A DNA stretch of 46,753 nucleotides from Clostridia bacterium (GTDB taxonomy: Bacteria; Bacillota; Clostridia; Oscillospirales; CAG-272). Under the pieces are notes generated by a model that was given only the letters and a program-made list of their open reading frames with translations, was not told where the DNA came from and searched no databases. The position numbers and the translations under genes were made by a program. Below are positions 14,726 through 23,157 of this stretch, in pieces (within the stretch, counting starts at the first letter, position 1; each line of letters starts with the position of its first letter). The stretch is taken from positions 1 through 46,753 of the forward strand of contig JAFVXI010000009.1 of NCBI GenBank assembly GCA_017501245.1, in the 5' to 3' direction.

Positions 14726-16409
14726 CATCCAATTTGAAGCGCATAATCTTGCGCAGAGTATTCTTGGGGAAGTCCTCGGTTCTGACCTTGAGGACGCCTA
14801 TTTTCTTATAGGGGACGCAGGTTGAGTTATGCTCGTCTACGAACTTCTGGAAGTAGGACTGTGCGTCGGTTATGCCGTTCTTTTCAAGGTAGTCGTAGTC
14901 GGGGTAGATCTCGGCGACGATGGCGTCATAGTCGGAGCCGCGCTTGGACTTTCCTTCATATACGATGATGTCGAGCAGGCCGGGGATAGCCACGAACTCA
15001 GACTCGATCTCCTCGGGATAAACGTTTTTGCCGTTGGAGAGGATGATGAGGTTCTTCTTTCTGCCGGTGATGTAGAGGGCGCCGTTTTTGCCGATTTTGC
15101 CGTAGTCGCCGGTGCGGAAGTAGCCGTCCTCGGTCATAGCCTCGGCGGTCGCCTCCTCGTCCTTATAGTAGCCGAGCATAACGTTTACGCCCTTTACGAG
15201 GATCTCGCCCTCGCCGTTTTCGTTAGGCTCGTTGATCTTGACGTCGTTGATGCTGAGAGGGAAGCCGACCGAGCCTTTGACGGTGCGCTTAGAATGGTTG
15301 ACCGTAACGATGGGCGCACACTCGGTGATGCCATAGCCGTTGAGAACTCTGACACCGATAGCCTCGAAGAAATCGAGCATTGTGGTGTTGATGGGGGCGC
15401 CGCCGCAAATAATGAGCTTGAGATCGCCGCCGAACGCCTCGAGGATCTGACCGAAGAACTTGCGGCGAAGGTCAATGCCGATCTTGCGTAAAGCGTTCGA
15501 GACCTTGATCATAGTGTTAACGAGCTTGGTCTTGCCCTGCTTTTTGATGTTGTCCTGGATGCGGCGATAGAAGGTTTCAAGATAGAGGGGAACAAGGATA
15601 AGGTGGCCGGGCTTTTCAGCCTTCAGCTCGTTTAAAATGTACCTGATGCCCGAGGAGATATAGATCTCGATGCCGAGCGAGGCATGGCCGAGGAGGGTTA
15701 CGGACGAGCCGTAGGTGTGATGAGGGGGGAGGACGTTAACCGTCTTGTTGCCGAAGTCGATGAAGGGTATAATGTCGGAGAGGTCCTTGAGGATCGCCGT
15801 CTGGGTGAGCATAACGCCCTTGCCCTTGCCGGTGGTGCCGGAGGTGAATACAAGGAGTGAGAGCTTGTCGGGGTCTACCTCAACCTCGTGGAAGGAATCG
15901 TCGCCGGAGGCGATAAGACCCTCGCCAACGGCGATAAGGCCCTTCATAGTGCCGTCTGCCTCGCCGTCAACGTCGAGGACGAAGGGAGCGGGAGCGCCGC
16001 AAGCCTCGCAGATGAGGTCTGCCTTAGAGAGGATGTCCTTGTCGATAAGCACGAAGGCTATCTCAGCCTTTGCCGCAGTGGTGGCGAGATCCTCTGCCGC
16101 CCAATCCCTGTCAAGAGGGACGAGGACGGAGCCGATAGAAAGGATAGCGAAGTAGGACACTACCCAAGGGTAGGAGTGCTTGCCGATAACGGCGATATGC
16201 TTGCCGCCGAGGCCACGTGCGAGAAGCTCGGTGCCGAGAGCACGGATGTCGCTCCTGAGCTTCGTGTAGCTGACCTTCTTAGGCTCGGGGTCTCTCGGGT
16301 TTACTCTATAACAGAAGGAGGGCTTGTCGGTATATTTGTCGCCGATGGTCTCGACGAGGTCTCTCATAGTTTTATATTCGACCTTCTCGTGTATCTGATC
16401 TCTTAACAT
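14712..16409 (-). CDS. AMP-forming acyl-CoA synthetase, long-chain type
   Basis: A 565-residue ANL-superfamily adenylate-forming enzyme that probably activates a fatty acid to its CoA or another thioester. The core motifs are intact: LVFTSGTTGKGKGVMLT (ATP phosphate loop), NGYGITECAP, YFRTGDYGKIG with the ribose-binding Asp, GRKKNLIILSNGKNVYPEEIE at the hinge, and a C-terminal PKNTLRKIMR with the catalytic Lys. No transmembrane segment is evident. It sits 83 bp downstream of a MarR-type gene and is probably transcribed with it. Its exact acyl substrate is open. The last codons overlap the third unit of a tandem repeat. Confidence 0.85.
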   Translation of the reverse strand: MLRDQIHEKVEYKTMRDLVETIGDKYTDKPSFCYRVNPRDPEPKKVSYTKLRSDIRALGTELLARGLGGKHIAVIGKHSYPWVVSYFAILSIGSVLVPLDRDWAAEDLATTAAKAEIAFVLIDKDILSKADLICEACGAPAPFVLDVDGEADGTMKGLIAVGEGLIASGDDSFHEVEVDPDKLSLLVFTSGTTGKGKGVMLTQTAILKDLSDIIPFIDFGNKTVNVLPPHHTYGSSVTLLGHASLGIEIYISSGIRYILNELKAEKPGHLILVPLYLETFYRRIQDNIKKQGKTKLVNTMIKVSNALRKIGIDLRRKFFGQILEAFGGDLKLIICGGAPINTTMLDFFEAIGVRVLNGYGITECAPIVTVNHSKRTVKGSVGFPLSINDVKINEPNENGEGEILVKGVNVMLGYYKDEEATAEAMTEDGYFRTGDYGKIGKNGALYITGRKKNLIILSNGKNVYPEEIESEFVAIPGLLDIIVYEGKSKRGSDYDAIVAEIYPDYDYLEKNGITDAQSYFQKFVDEHNSTCVPYKKIGVLKVRTEDFPKNTLRKIMRFKLDVSID

Positions 16410-16492
16410 ATATTTATTTCTCCATTTTCTGCACCGTGACGGTGCGAATTCTTTGTTTTGTTATATTTTTCGATATTTACCGATGGTATTTA

Positions 16493-16975
16493 TCAGTCCG
16501 CTCCCTCGCACACTTCCCTTTGCGTGCGCCTCGGGGCTCTTTTTCTCTTCTTTTCGCTGATCGTCTTGAAGTTGTCGTGTAGGCGCTCAAGCGTCTGATA
16601 AAAGGAGATAAGCTCCTCCTCGGGTATGCCTGCTCCGACCTTCTTTTGCACGTCGACGATCATCGCATCTATCTCCCCGGCGAGTGCTCTGCCCTCTTCT
16701 GTGAGGACGAGGTGCCGCTCATCCTTGCCCGAGGTGATATATCCGCCGCACAGCAGAGGCTCTATCTCTCTTGAAACGAGCGAGCGATCTATTTTGCTCG
16801 CCTCAGCAAGCCCTGCCGCCGAGATGCCCTCGGGATGCTCGGCAAGATGCCTGAGCCAGAATATATGAACGCTTTTAATGCCAAGACTCGGCGCGCGATC
16901 GAGCTTCATCCTTCTGATGCTCTTCTCTATACCCTCGATGAGCAGTATAAATTTCTCGTATCTGGGTCTTTGCAA
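16493..16975 (-). CDS. MarR family transcriptional regulator
   Basis: A 160-residue winged-helix protein of the MarR family. The DNA-binding part covers about residues 45-105: the helix-turn-helix ISAAGLAEASKIDRSLVSRE is followed by a wing ending GKDERHLVLTEEGRAL, matching the DxRxxxLxLTxxG signature. Helices at both ends should make the dimer. The predicted start is TTG at 16975 with AAAGGAGGAAGG upstream; the next ATG would remove the first helix. Two matching palindromes around its promoter point to autoregulation and to control of the downstream acyl-CoA synthetase. MarR ligands are often fatty or aromatic acids; here the ligand is unknown. The basic C-terminal tail (KKRKRAPRR) is unusual. 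Confidence 0.88.
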   Translation of the reverse strand: MQRPRYEKFILLIEGIEKSIRRMKLDRAPSLGIKSVHIFWLRHLAEHPEGISAAGLAEASKIDRSLVSREIEPLLCGGYITSGKDERHLVLTEEGRALAGEIDAMIVDVQKKVGAGIPEEELISFYQTLERLHDNFKTISEKKRKRAPRRTQREVCEGAD

Positions 16976-17008
16976 TTTATTAAGCCTTCCTCCTTTCGGT
17001 TAGTCGGT

Positions 17009-17094
17009 TGTTGACTTGTCAACACCAAATCTCATTATAGCACATATTATCTCTTCTGTCAACCGCTTTGATTATTTTTGTTGACCTGTCAACA
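17009..17094 (-). promoter_or_regulatory. marR promoter flanked by two TGTTGAC-N2-GTCAACA operators
   Basis: The minus-strand promoter is TTGACA (17057-17062), 17 bp, TATAAT (17034-17039). Near-identical 16-bp palindromes lie just downstream of the -10 (17009-17024, centre TT) and upstream of the -35 (17079-17094, centre CT). The -35 itself is part of a half-site. The spacing of 70 bp is close to seven helical turns, so two dimers would face the same side of the DNA. This is a typical MarR autoregulatory layout. Confidence 0.8.
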
Positions 17095-17107
17095 TTATGC
17101 GCAAAAA

Positions 17108-17140
17108 AGAATACGGAGCAACGCTCTGCTCCGTATTCTT
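17108..17140 (-). terminator. Terminator of the fucose-isomerase-like gene
   Basis: An inverted repeat AGAATACGGAGCA / TGCTCCGTATTCT, followed on the minus strand by seven T's. It lies between the gene ending at 17178 and the marR promoter region. Confidence 0.8.
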
Positions 17141-17177
17141 AAAGCTGATTTTACATCCGTTTTATTGAGCCGCCCTA

Positions 17178-18527
17178 TCAGATGACCTCGATGCCGAGGA
17201 TCTGGCAAAGATCCTTGATTTGGGCGCTGTTATCTCCGTAGGAGATGATATAGTGCTGGCACATAACGTTCTGACAGAACTTCTCGGTGTCGGGAAGAAG
17301 GATCTCGAGGCCGGGGAGCTGGGGTGCGGGCTGAGTCCAGCCTGCCTCCTCCCACTTGCGGGGAGAGATGCCCTCGCCGACGACGAGATGCATATAGTAT
17401 TTGCCATCCTTATAGAAGAGACGGCTCATAGTGAGCTTGCCGGGCTTGACCTTGGACACGTTGAGCAGACCCTCGTTAAGCTCGCCGAAGGCAGCGGGCA
17501 TAATGGTAGTGGGTCCGTCGGTGATCTCAGCGGGGACGTAGTCGGGCACGCCTGCGAGAACTCTGTCCTCAAAGAACTCGTAGAACTCAAGATAAGCGCC
17601 GCACTGGCCCGTGAGCTTTTTGATCATTATCTGTGTGACGTTGCCGAGAGCGTCGTTCTCGGGTATTGTGGAAACGCCCTCAAGATCGCCGAGCAGCATA
17701 AAGATGGGAGCGGGGGGGAAGCCGAGAAGCTTCTTCATTCCGTCAACGTCCTTTAAGCTGATGGCATCGTAGCCGCGCTCGTCGATGAGCTGCTTGACCG
17801 CAAGATAGTAGCCCGCAGCCATACGCTGGCTATCGGGATTAGGCGCCTTGAGATAGGTCCACTTCGACATAACGCCGTTTACGACCTCGTCGATAGCCGC
17901 AGGATCGAGGGCATCGTATCTCTGCTTCATCTCGAGCATCTCAAAGGTCTCGATCTCGGTGCCGACAACTCTCTTGAGCGAGGAGCCGTCGTAGAGCGTG
18001 CCGTAGAGGTTCATATCTCTGTAGCCCGCCATACCGACCTTAGCCGAGCGGAGCGCACGTGCAGCCGAAGCGGCGTTGCAGAACCTGGCAACCACGTCGC
18101 TCTTGGACTTGATGCCGATGATATCGTAAACGTACTTGAAGTTATAGCCGAGGTCGGCAAAGGTGTTTCTGAGGGCGGAGGTGCCTGCCTGATCGGCGGT
18201 TGTGACGAGCCTGCCGTCATCCTCTATCCAGCCGCAAAGGCCCCAGAGGACCATCGGCAGATGCCTGTACTGCTCGGTAACCTTAACGACTGCGTGGGTG
18301 GGGATCCAGCCTGCGATGCAGACGACCATAGCGTCAAGCTCCTCGCCCCTCAGCGCATCGAGAGCCTTTGCAATTCCCTTCTCCTCATAGTCGTCGGTTA
18401 CGGGATAAACGCTGACCAGCTCGAGCCCCTCGGAGAGCAGAGCCGCCTCAGCAGCCTTACATTTTCTGACAATAATATCGATAGGTGTGTTGACCTCGCC
18501 GAAGCCGACGAATGCTATCTTTCCCAT
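17178..18527 (-). CDS. L-fucose/L-arabinose isomerase superfamily protein
   Basis: A 449-residue protein resembling the FucI/AraA superfamily, whose members interconvert aldoses and ketoses with a divalent metal. Visible hints are an N-terminal alpha/beta domain (FVGFGEVNTPIDII), a central AGWIPTHAVV and WGLCGW region, MKQRYDALD, a metal-site-like LGDLEGVST segment and a C-terminal MHLVVGEG. It is shorter than E. coli FucI, as are many uncharacterised Firmicute members. The start is taken as the second ATG (18527) because GGAGG overlaps the first (18539). It is divergent from a ceramidase-like gene. The actual sugar is not known. Confidence 0.7.
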   Translation of the reverse strand: MGKIAFVGFGEVNTPIDIIVRKCKAAEAALLSEGLELVSVYPVTDDYEEKGIAKALDALRGEELDAMVVCIAGWIPTHAVVKVTEQYRHLPMVLWGLCGWIEDDGRLVTTADQAGTSALRNTFADLGYNFKYVYDIIGIKSKSDVVARFCNAASAARALRSAKVGMAGYRDMNLYGTLYDGSSLKRVVGTEIETFEMLEMKQRYDALDPAAIDEVVNGVMSKWTYLKAPNPDSQRMAAGYYLAVKQLIDERGYDAISLKDVDGMKKLLGFPPAPIFMLLGDLEGVSTIPENDALGNVTQIMIKKLTGQCGAYLEFYEFFEDRVLAGVPDYVPAEITDGPTTIMPAAFGELNEGLLNVSKVKPGKLTMSRLFYKDGKYYMHLVVGEGISPRKWEEAGWTQPAPQLPGLEILLPDTEKFCQNVMCQHYIISYGDNSAQIKDLCQILGIEVI

Positions 18528-18581
18528 ACTTTCCTCCATTAATTAGATCTTGCGGTTTGGTTTTCATTTTCTTTCGGTTAA

Positions 18582-18610
18582 ATTATAGCTTATTTTCGCT
18601 TGATTGTCAA
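18582..18610 (-). promoter_or_regulatory. Promoter of the fucose-isomerase-like gene
   Basis: Minus-strand TTGACA (18605-18610) and TATAAT (18582-18587) with a 17-bp spacer. Its -35 lies about 40 bp from the -35 of the divergent promoter. Confidence 0.8.
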
Positions 18611-18649
18611 TACGGCTTTTTTTCATATTTAAAATTTATATGATTGTGC

Positions 18650-18678
18650 TTGACAGCGTGGGTGAATGATGCTATAAT
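18650..18678 (+). promoter_or_regulatory. Promoter of the ceramidase-like gene
   Basis: TTGACA (18650-18655) and TATAAT (18673-18678) with a 17-bp spacer, 39 bp before the start codon. Confidence 0.85.
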
Positions 18679-18717
18679 GGGGGCGAAAAATTCAGGGCGC
18701 AAGCCTAAGGAGGAGCT

Positions 18718-20202
18718 ATGTCAAAATTAATTATCGGCTGGGCGGAGAGGAGCATCACGCCCGAGGACAAAAGGGTCAGCCTTGTCGGCCAGTTCTACGA
18801 GAGGATCTCCGAATACGTCGAGGAGCCCCTTACCGTCACCGCACTTGCGATCGAGACCGAGGATGACCACGCCGTTATCGTTTCCGGTGACCTGACGACC
18901 GCAAGCCGCAACCTTCTGGACGAGGTCAGGGAGGGGCTTGGTGATATCCCCGGGCTTGACCCGATGAAGATCACCCTCGGTGCGACGCACACTCACACGT
19001 CCATCAACTATAAGGGTAGAACCGACAAGGCAAGCTTGGATATTTTCAGAGCATATCTCCCTGAGGGAGTTGAATATAAGCAGGTTGTCAACACCACCGC
19101 AGAGGGCGTTCAGACCCCTGAAGAGGGACGTGCGATGCTCGTCGAGCGCGTGCGTGAGGTCGTCCGTATGGCGTGGGCTGACAGAAAGCCCGGCTATATC
19201 GCAAACGGCTTTGGCAGAGCGGCAGTCGGTATGAACCGCCGCGTTTGCTACGACGACGGCTCGGCAAAGATGTGGGGCGACACGAACAACGCCTGCTTTA
19301 CCACCCTCGAGGCGGGAAACGACAGCGGCATCGAGATCCTCTTCACCTACGGTGAGGACAAGAAGCTGCGCGGAGCTATGATAAACGTATCCTGCCCCAG
19401 CCAGGTGCTTGAGCATAGGAGCTTTATCTCCTCCGACTATTGGGGCAAGGTAAAGAGATACTTAAGAGAGGCTGTCGGCGAGGAGCTTTACGTGCTTGGT
19501 ATGTGCGGCGCTGCGGGCGACATCTGCCCCCGTGACCTCATCCGCTGGGTAGAGCCCCACACACCCATCCTCGACCCTAACATCGAGAGACTCAATGTCC
19601 TGCCGAGAAAGGCAGACCCCTCCATGTTCGAGATCGACGGAGCGAAGAAGATAGGCAGAAGGATCGCAAGAGAGGTGCTTGACGCTCTCGAGGACGTGAC
19701 CGAGCTTACCGAGGATGCTCCTCTCGTGCATAAGAGCTTTACTATGGAGCTTCCCTTCCGCCGCGTTACCATGGGTGAATACAACGAGGCTAAGGAGAGC
19801 TTTGCACGCTATATCGAGGGCAAGACCGAGGTCAACTACGCCGACAAGGCAAACACCCTCTTCCAGTGCGGCATCATTGAGCGCTATCACCAGCAGCAGA
19901 CCAAGGATCTCATTGACGTCGAGGTCCACGTAATAAGGCTTGGCAATATAGCGATCGCAACCAACCCCTTCGAGCTTTTCGTTGACTTCGGAAGTCAGAT
20001 CAGAGCACGCTCTAAGGCTCATCAGACCTTCCTCTCCCAGCTCACCTGCGGCACCTATGGCTATCTGCCCACAAAGCACGCAGAGGACGGCGGACACTAC
20101 TCCGCCTTCGTAGGCAGCGGAACGGTCGGCCACGCGGGCGGCGAAATGTACGTCAGAAAGGTGCTGACCGTCATCGACGAGCTGTTTGGCGACGAGGCTT
20201 GA
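18718..20202 (+). CDS. Neutral/alkaline ceramidase N-terminal-domain-like hydrolase
   Basis: A 494-residue protein resembling the N-terminal domain of neutral ceramidases, zinc amidases that split N-acyl sphingosine. Supporting features are GWAERSITPED at the N-terminus, a zinc-binding-type ATHTHTS segment (near residue 85), MINVSCPSQVLEHRS and MCGAAGDICPRD. Secreted ceramidases carry a signal peptide and a C-terminal beta domain; both are missing, so this protein is probably cytoplasmic and unlikely to act on membrane ceramide. Such stand-alone homologues are widespread in environmental and gut bacteria with no settled function. It is divergent from an isomerase-like gene, which hints at sugar-linked metabolism. 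AAGGAGG precedes the ATG. Confidence 0.65.
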   Translation: MSKLIIGWAERSITPEDKRVSLVGQFYERISEYVEEPLTVTALAIETEDDHAVIVSGDLTTASRNLLDEVREGLGDIPGLDPMKITLGATHTHTSINYKGRTDKASLDIFRAYLPEGVEYKQVVNTTAEGVQTPEEGRAMLVERVREVVRMAWADRKPGYIANGFGRAAVGMNRRVCYDDGSAKMWGDTNNACFTTLEAGNDSGIEILFTYGEDKKLRGAMINVSCPSQVLEHRSFISSDYWGKVKRYLREAVGEELYVLGMCGAAGDICPRDLIRWVEPHTPILDPNIERLNVLPRKADPSMFEIDGAKKIGRRIAREVLDALEDVTELTEDAPLVHKSFTMELPFRRVTMGEYNEAKESFARYIEGKTEVNYADKANTLFQCGIIERYHQQQTKDLIDVEVHVIRLGNIAIATNPFELFVDFGSQIRARSKAHQTFLSQLTCGTYGYLPTKHAEDGGHYSAFVGSGTVGHAGGEMYVRKVLTVIDELFGDEA

Positions 20203-20240
20203 TTGACTTTTATATAATATAAATGTAAATAAAAGAATAC

Positions 20241-20288
20241 AAAAAAGAACGGATGCGGGCTTTTGTGCCTGCGTCCGTTCTTTTTTAT
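20241..20288 (+). terminator. Terminator after the ceramidase-like gene
   Basis: A 16-bp stem with one T-G pair (20241-20256 and 20271-20286), starting AAAAAAGAACGGATGC and ending in a T-run. Confidence 0.9.
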
Positions 20289-20388
20289 TTCGGTATAGTG
20301 AAGGTTAGAAATCGCCTAGAGATGCCGATGGCGGTAGAGTCAATGCCCTGATGAGCCACCGGTCATAATAGCGCCTCCACGACACGTC

Positions 20389-21786
20389 TTACCAATACAT
20401 CTCCCACTCGGGGTCGAGCATTCTGTGCAGAGCCTCAATGTAGAAATAGTCGCTGAAGGGGGTCATTTCCTCGACGCCCTTTTCGGTCTTTCTGTTCTGG
20501 GTCGCACCGGTGAGAAGCCCGTTAGCATCGGGAGAGACGCTGGTGGTTGCATAGTTGTCGATAAGCGAGTTCATCATCCTGTGTGCAAAGTTCAAAAACT
20601 TAGCCTTGTCGGGATCGCTGTCCTCAAGATACTTACAGCCCTCGAGGATGGCGCAAACTGCGATAGCACCCGCAGAGCTGTCCCTCGGCTCGCCCGAGGA
20701 TGCGCCGTAGATAAGATCCCAATAAGGAACCATATCTGCGGGGAGCTTTGAGATGAAGTAGTTAGTCGCCTTCTTGAAATACTCAAGAGCTACCTCGCTG
20801 CCCGTGTAGGCGTAGGCAAAGACGGGGCCGTACATAGCCCAGGACTGACCCCTCGCCCAGGAGGAGTCGTCGGATGCGCCCTGCTTGGTTGCGCCGTGTG
20901 AGGGCTCTTTAGTTTCAGGATCGAAGAAATAGGTGTGGAAGGTCGAGCCGTTTTCACGGTAGCAGGTCTTAAGAGTTGATTCAAAATGAGTAGTGGCTAC
21001 GTTGGCGTATTTGGCATCGCCGGTCACCTCGCTTGCCCAATAAAGCAAAGAAAGGTTTACAAGACAGTCGATTATAAGCCTGTATTCCGCCTCGTCACCG
21101 AAGGTGCCCCACGCCTGGATGAAGCCTGCATCCTCGTGATATCTGGTGAGGAGCTGGTCCGCCGCCATGATTGCCGCCTCCTTTGCTCTCTCGTCGCCCG
21201 TAAGCTCGTAGGCGGAGACGCAGGAGGGGACGAAGAGGAAGCCCATATCGTGGTTATCAACTCCGAGCTTCTCGTCTATCCTCGTATAGAAGGAGTCAAC
21301 GTAGCCCGATGCCGCATCGAGATACTTAACGTCGCCGGAGAGCTCGTAAGCATGCCAGAGAACACCCGGCCAGAAGCCCTGGACCCAGCCCGACTGGTTC
21401 TTCTTGGATATACTGTAAACGTCGTTTGAGCTGTAAGCGCCGGGGAAGCCGCCGTCGTAATTCTCTATACAAAAATCGACCTTTGCGAGTGTCAGAGCGA
21501 GGGTCGCCTCAAGCTTCTCGCGGGATATGCGATAGGCGCCGGTGGTAACTCCGTCAAACCAATCCTTGCCCGGTTCCTTGTCATCCTCGGGATCCTTTCC
21601 GGGATCTTCGGTAGGATCATCGGTTGGATCGTCCGTAGGATCGCCCGTTCCGGGGTCATCGGTTATGGGTTCGTCGGTGGGTTCGTCGGGTGTGTCGGGG
21701 AACAAAACGCTGCAGCCCGTAAAGAGCAGGCAGTTAAATAAAAGAACGAGTGTGAGAAAAAGCGCTAAAAGCCTTGTCTTTTTCAT
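20389..21786 (-). CDS. GH88-like unsaturated glucuronyl hydrolase, lipoprotein
   Basis: A 465-residue lipoprotein. The signal peptide ends in the lipobox LFTGC (Cys25 to be lipidated), followed by an acidic Pro/Asp/Thr-rich linker (about 30-72) and an (alpha/alpha)6-barrel catalytic domain. The domain resembles GH88 enzymes, which remove unsaturated uronic acid from lyase-made oligosaccharides by hydrating the double bond: WVQGFWPGVLWHAYEL, VDNHDMGF (candidate catalytic Asp), LIIDCLVNL (second Asp) and DDSSWARGQSWAMYG. It should act on the outer face of the membrane. The start is one base after the CapA stop, with GGGAGG inside the CapA gene, so the two are coupled. Confidence 0.82.
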   Translation of the reverse strand: MKKTRLLALFLTLVLLFNCLLFTGCSVLFPDTPDEPTDEPITDDPGTGDPTDDPTDDPTEDPGKDPEDDKEPGKDWFDGVTTGAYRISREKLEATLALTLAKVDFCIENYDGGFPGAYSSNDVYSISKKNQSGWVQGFWPGVLWHAYELSGDVKYLDAASGYVDSFYTRIDEKLGVDNHDMGFLFVPSCVSAYELTGDERAKEAAIMAADQLLTRYHEDAGFIQAWGTFGDEAEYRLIIDCLVNLSLLYWASEVTGDAKYANVATTHFESTLKTCYRENGSTFHTYFFDPETKEPSHGATKQGASDDSSWARGQSWAMYGPVFAYAYTGSEVALEYFKKATNYFISKLPADMVPYWDLIYGASSGEPRDSSAGAIAVCAILEGCKYLEDSDPDKAKFLNFAHRMMNSLIDNYATTSVSPDANGLLTGATQNRKTEKGVEEMTPFSDYFYIEALHRMLDPEWEMYW

Positions 21787-21787
21787 A

Positions 21788-23083
21788 TTAATCCTCCCAA
21801 TGTACGTCTATTAATCCGTCGGGTGCTGCTGTGAGAGTTATGCCGTAGGGGCGTGACATTTCGCCAAGATAATCGACCACCTGCCCGGGGTCGCAGATGC
21901 GGGGCAGGCCTATGTCGGACTTTTTGCCGTCCATAGCGCCCATAAGAGGTAAGAGCCTGAGGCTCTTAAGCTTCGTGCCCTCGGTCTCCCAAAGGGGAAC
22001 GACGTTTAAGAACATTCTCGGGTCGGTCATAAGACCTCTCGTGAAGTCTGCACTTCTGGTCTTAAGCAGCTCGTGGACGGTTGCGCCGCCGTCAACTCCC
22101 ACCTTATCGTAGAACTCCTTGGGCGCAAGCTCGATGTTGTAGAGTTCGAGAATAAAGTCGCCGAGCGAATAGAAGATGGGGCAATCCTTATACACCTCGA
22201 TGGGGCGGAGGAGGTGGGGACCGTGGCCGACGATGGCGTGGGCGCCAGCATCGATGCACTCGTGAGCAAAGTCAACGAGGAACTTCGAGGGGTTTTCCTT
22301 CCTGTCGCCCGAGAGCTGATGAGAGTGGATAGAAACGATTATGTAGTCCGCCTGAAGCTCCGCCTCGTATATTGCCCTCTTGACACGCTCGACGTCCTCA
22401 CGCACGAGCTCCATAACGTACTCGCACTTATCTCCCTCGACGAAGCGAAGCTCGCCGAGCGCCGCCTCGCCCTCCTTGATGCCTGCGTTGTAGCCCTCCT
22501 TGGCGGTGATGAGCTGCGAGACGTTTATACCCGTTTTGTCAGCGAGCTCCCTGACGAGCTTGAGCTCCTCGGGGGTCACTCTGACGTATTTCTTGACACG
22601 GAGTCCGTTTATTCCGGGTCTGCCCGGCACACGCGCATTCTGCTCGCCCGCTATCATATCGGGGGAGAAGGTGGTGTTTACCGCAATGAGCGCCACTCTG
22701 CCCGAAGAGGTGTCAAGATAGGCGGGGGCTGCCGCATCTCCAAGATTTCTGCCCACTCCTGCGTGGACGAAATCCGTCTCCTCAAGCGCCTCGAGGGTCG
22801 AGAGCAGACCTCCGTAGGAGAAATCGAGCGCATGGTTGTTATTAAAGCTCGTCATATTGAAGCCGAAACGGCGAAGCCCGGGGAGAACGCGCTTGCTCGT
22901 TCTGATATACGTACCGCCCGAGAGTGCGCCGGCACAGCATTCGCCCGGCTCGTTGAGCGTTGTTTCAAGATTAAAGAAGGAGGCGTCCGCCGCCATAATA
23001 TGAGGGCAGATCTCCTCATAGCCCGCAAAGTCGGGCTGGATCACTCTGCCGATTATCGCATCTCCTGCTGCTGCAAATTTCAT
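21788..23083 (-). CDS. CapA/PgsA-like metallophosphoesterase-fold protein
   Basis: A 431-residue CapA-family protein (related to the poly-gamma-glutamate capsule protein PgsA, calcineurin-like fold). Family features are GDAIIGR at the N-terminus, FFNLETTLNE, FNNNHALDFSYGGL, IIVSIHSHQ, IVGHGPHLLRPIEVY and IFYSLGDFI. Unlike PgsA it has no membrane anchor or signal peptide. It stands between an M20 peptidase and a GH88-like lipoprotein, without pgsB or pgsC, so capsule synthesis is unlikely. A phosphoesterase or peptide-related role is possible but not shown. Confidence 0.82.
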   Translation of the reverse strand: MKFAAAGDAIIGRVIQPDFAGYEEICPHIMAADASFFNLETTLNEPGECCAGALSGGTYIRTSKRVLPGLRRFGFNMTSFNNNHALDFSYGGLLSTLEALEETDFVHAGVGRNLGDAAAPAYLDTSSGRVALIAVNTTFSPDMIAGEQNARVPGRPGINGLRVKKYVRVTPEELKLVRELADKTGINVSQLITAKEGYNAGIKEGEAALGELRFVEGDKCEYVMELVREDVERVKRAIYEAELQADYIIVSIHSHQLSGDRKENPSKFLVDFAHECIDAGAHAIVGHGPHLLRPIEVYKDCPIFYSLGDFILELYNIELAPKEFYDKVGVDGGATVHELLKTRSADFTRGLMTDPRMFLNVVPLWETEGTKLKSLRLLPLMGAMDGKKSDIGLPRICDPGQVVDYLGEMSRPYGITLTAAPDGLIDVHWED

Positions 23084-23157
23084 CGTAATTCTCCTATACC
23101 TGCCGGTTTGTCAACATTTGTTTATAAATTGCGGCGCCTTAGCCTCTTGTGAGGGCG

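Noticed and set aside
21788-23083. Poly-gamma-glutamate capsule operon (CapA/PgsA)
   Set aside because: No pgsB, pgsC or pgsE homologue is adjacent, and the protein lacks the membrane anchor of PgsA.
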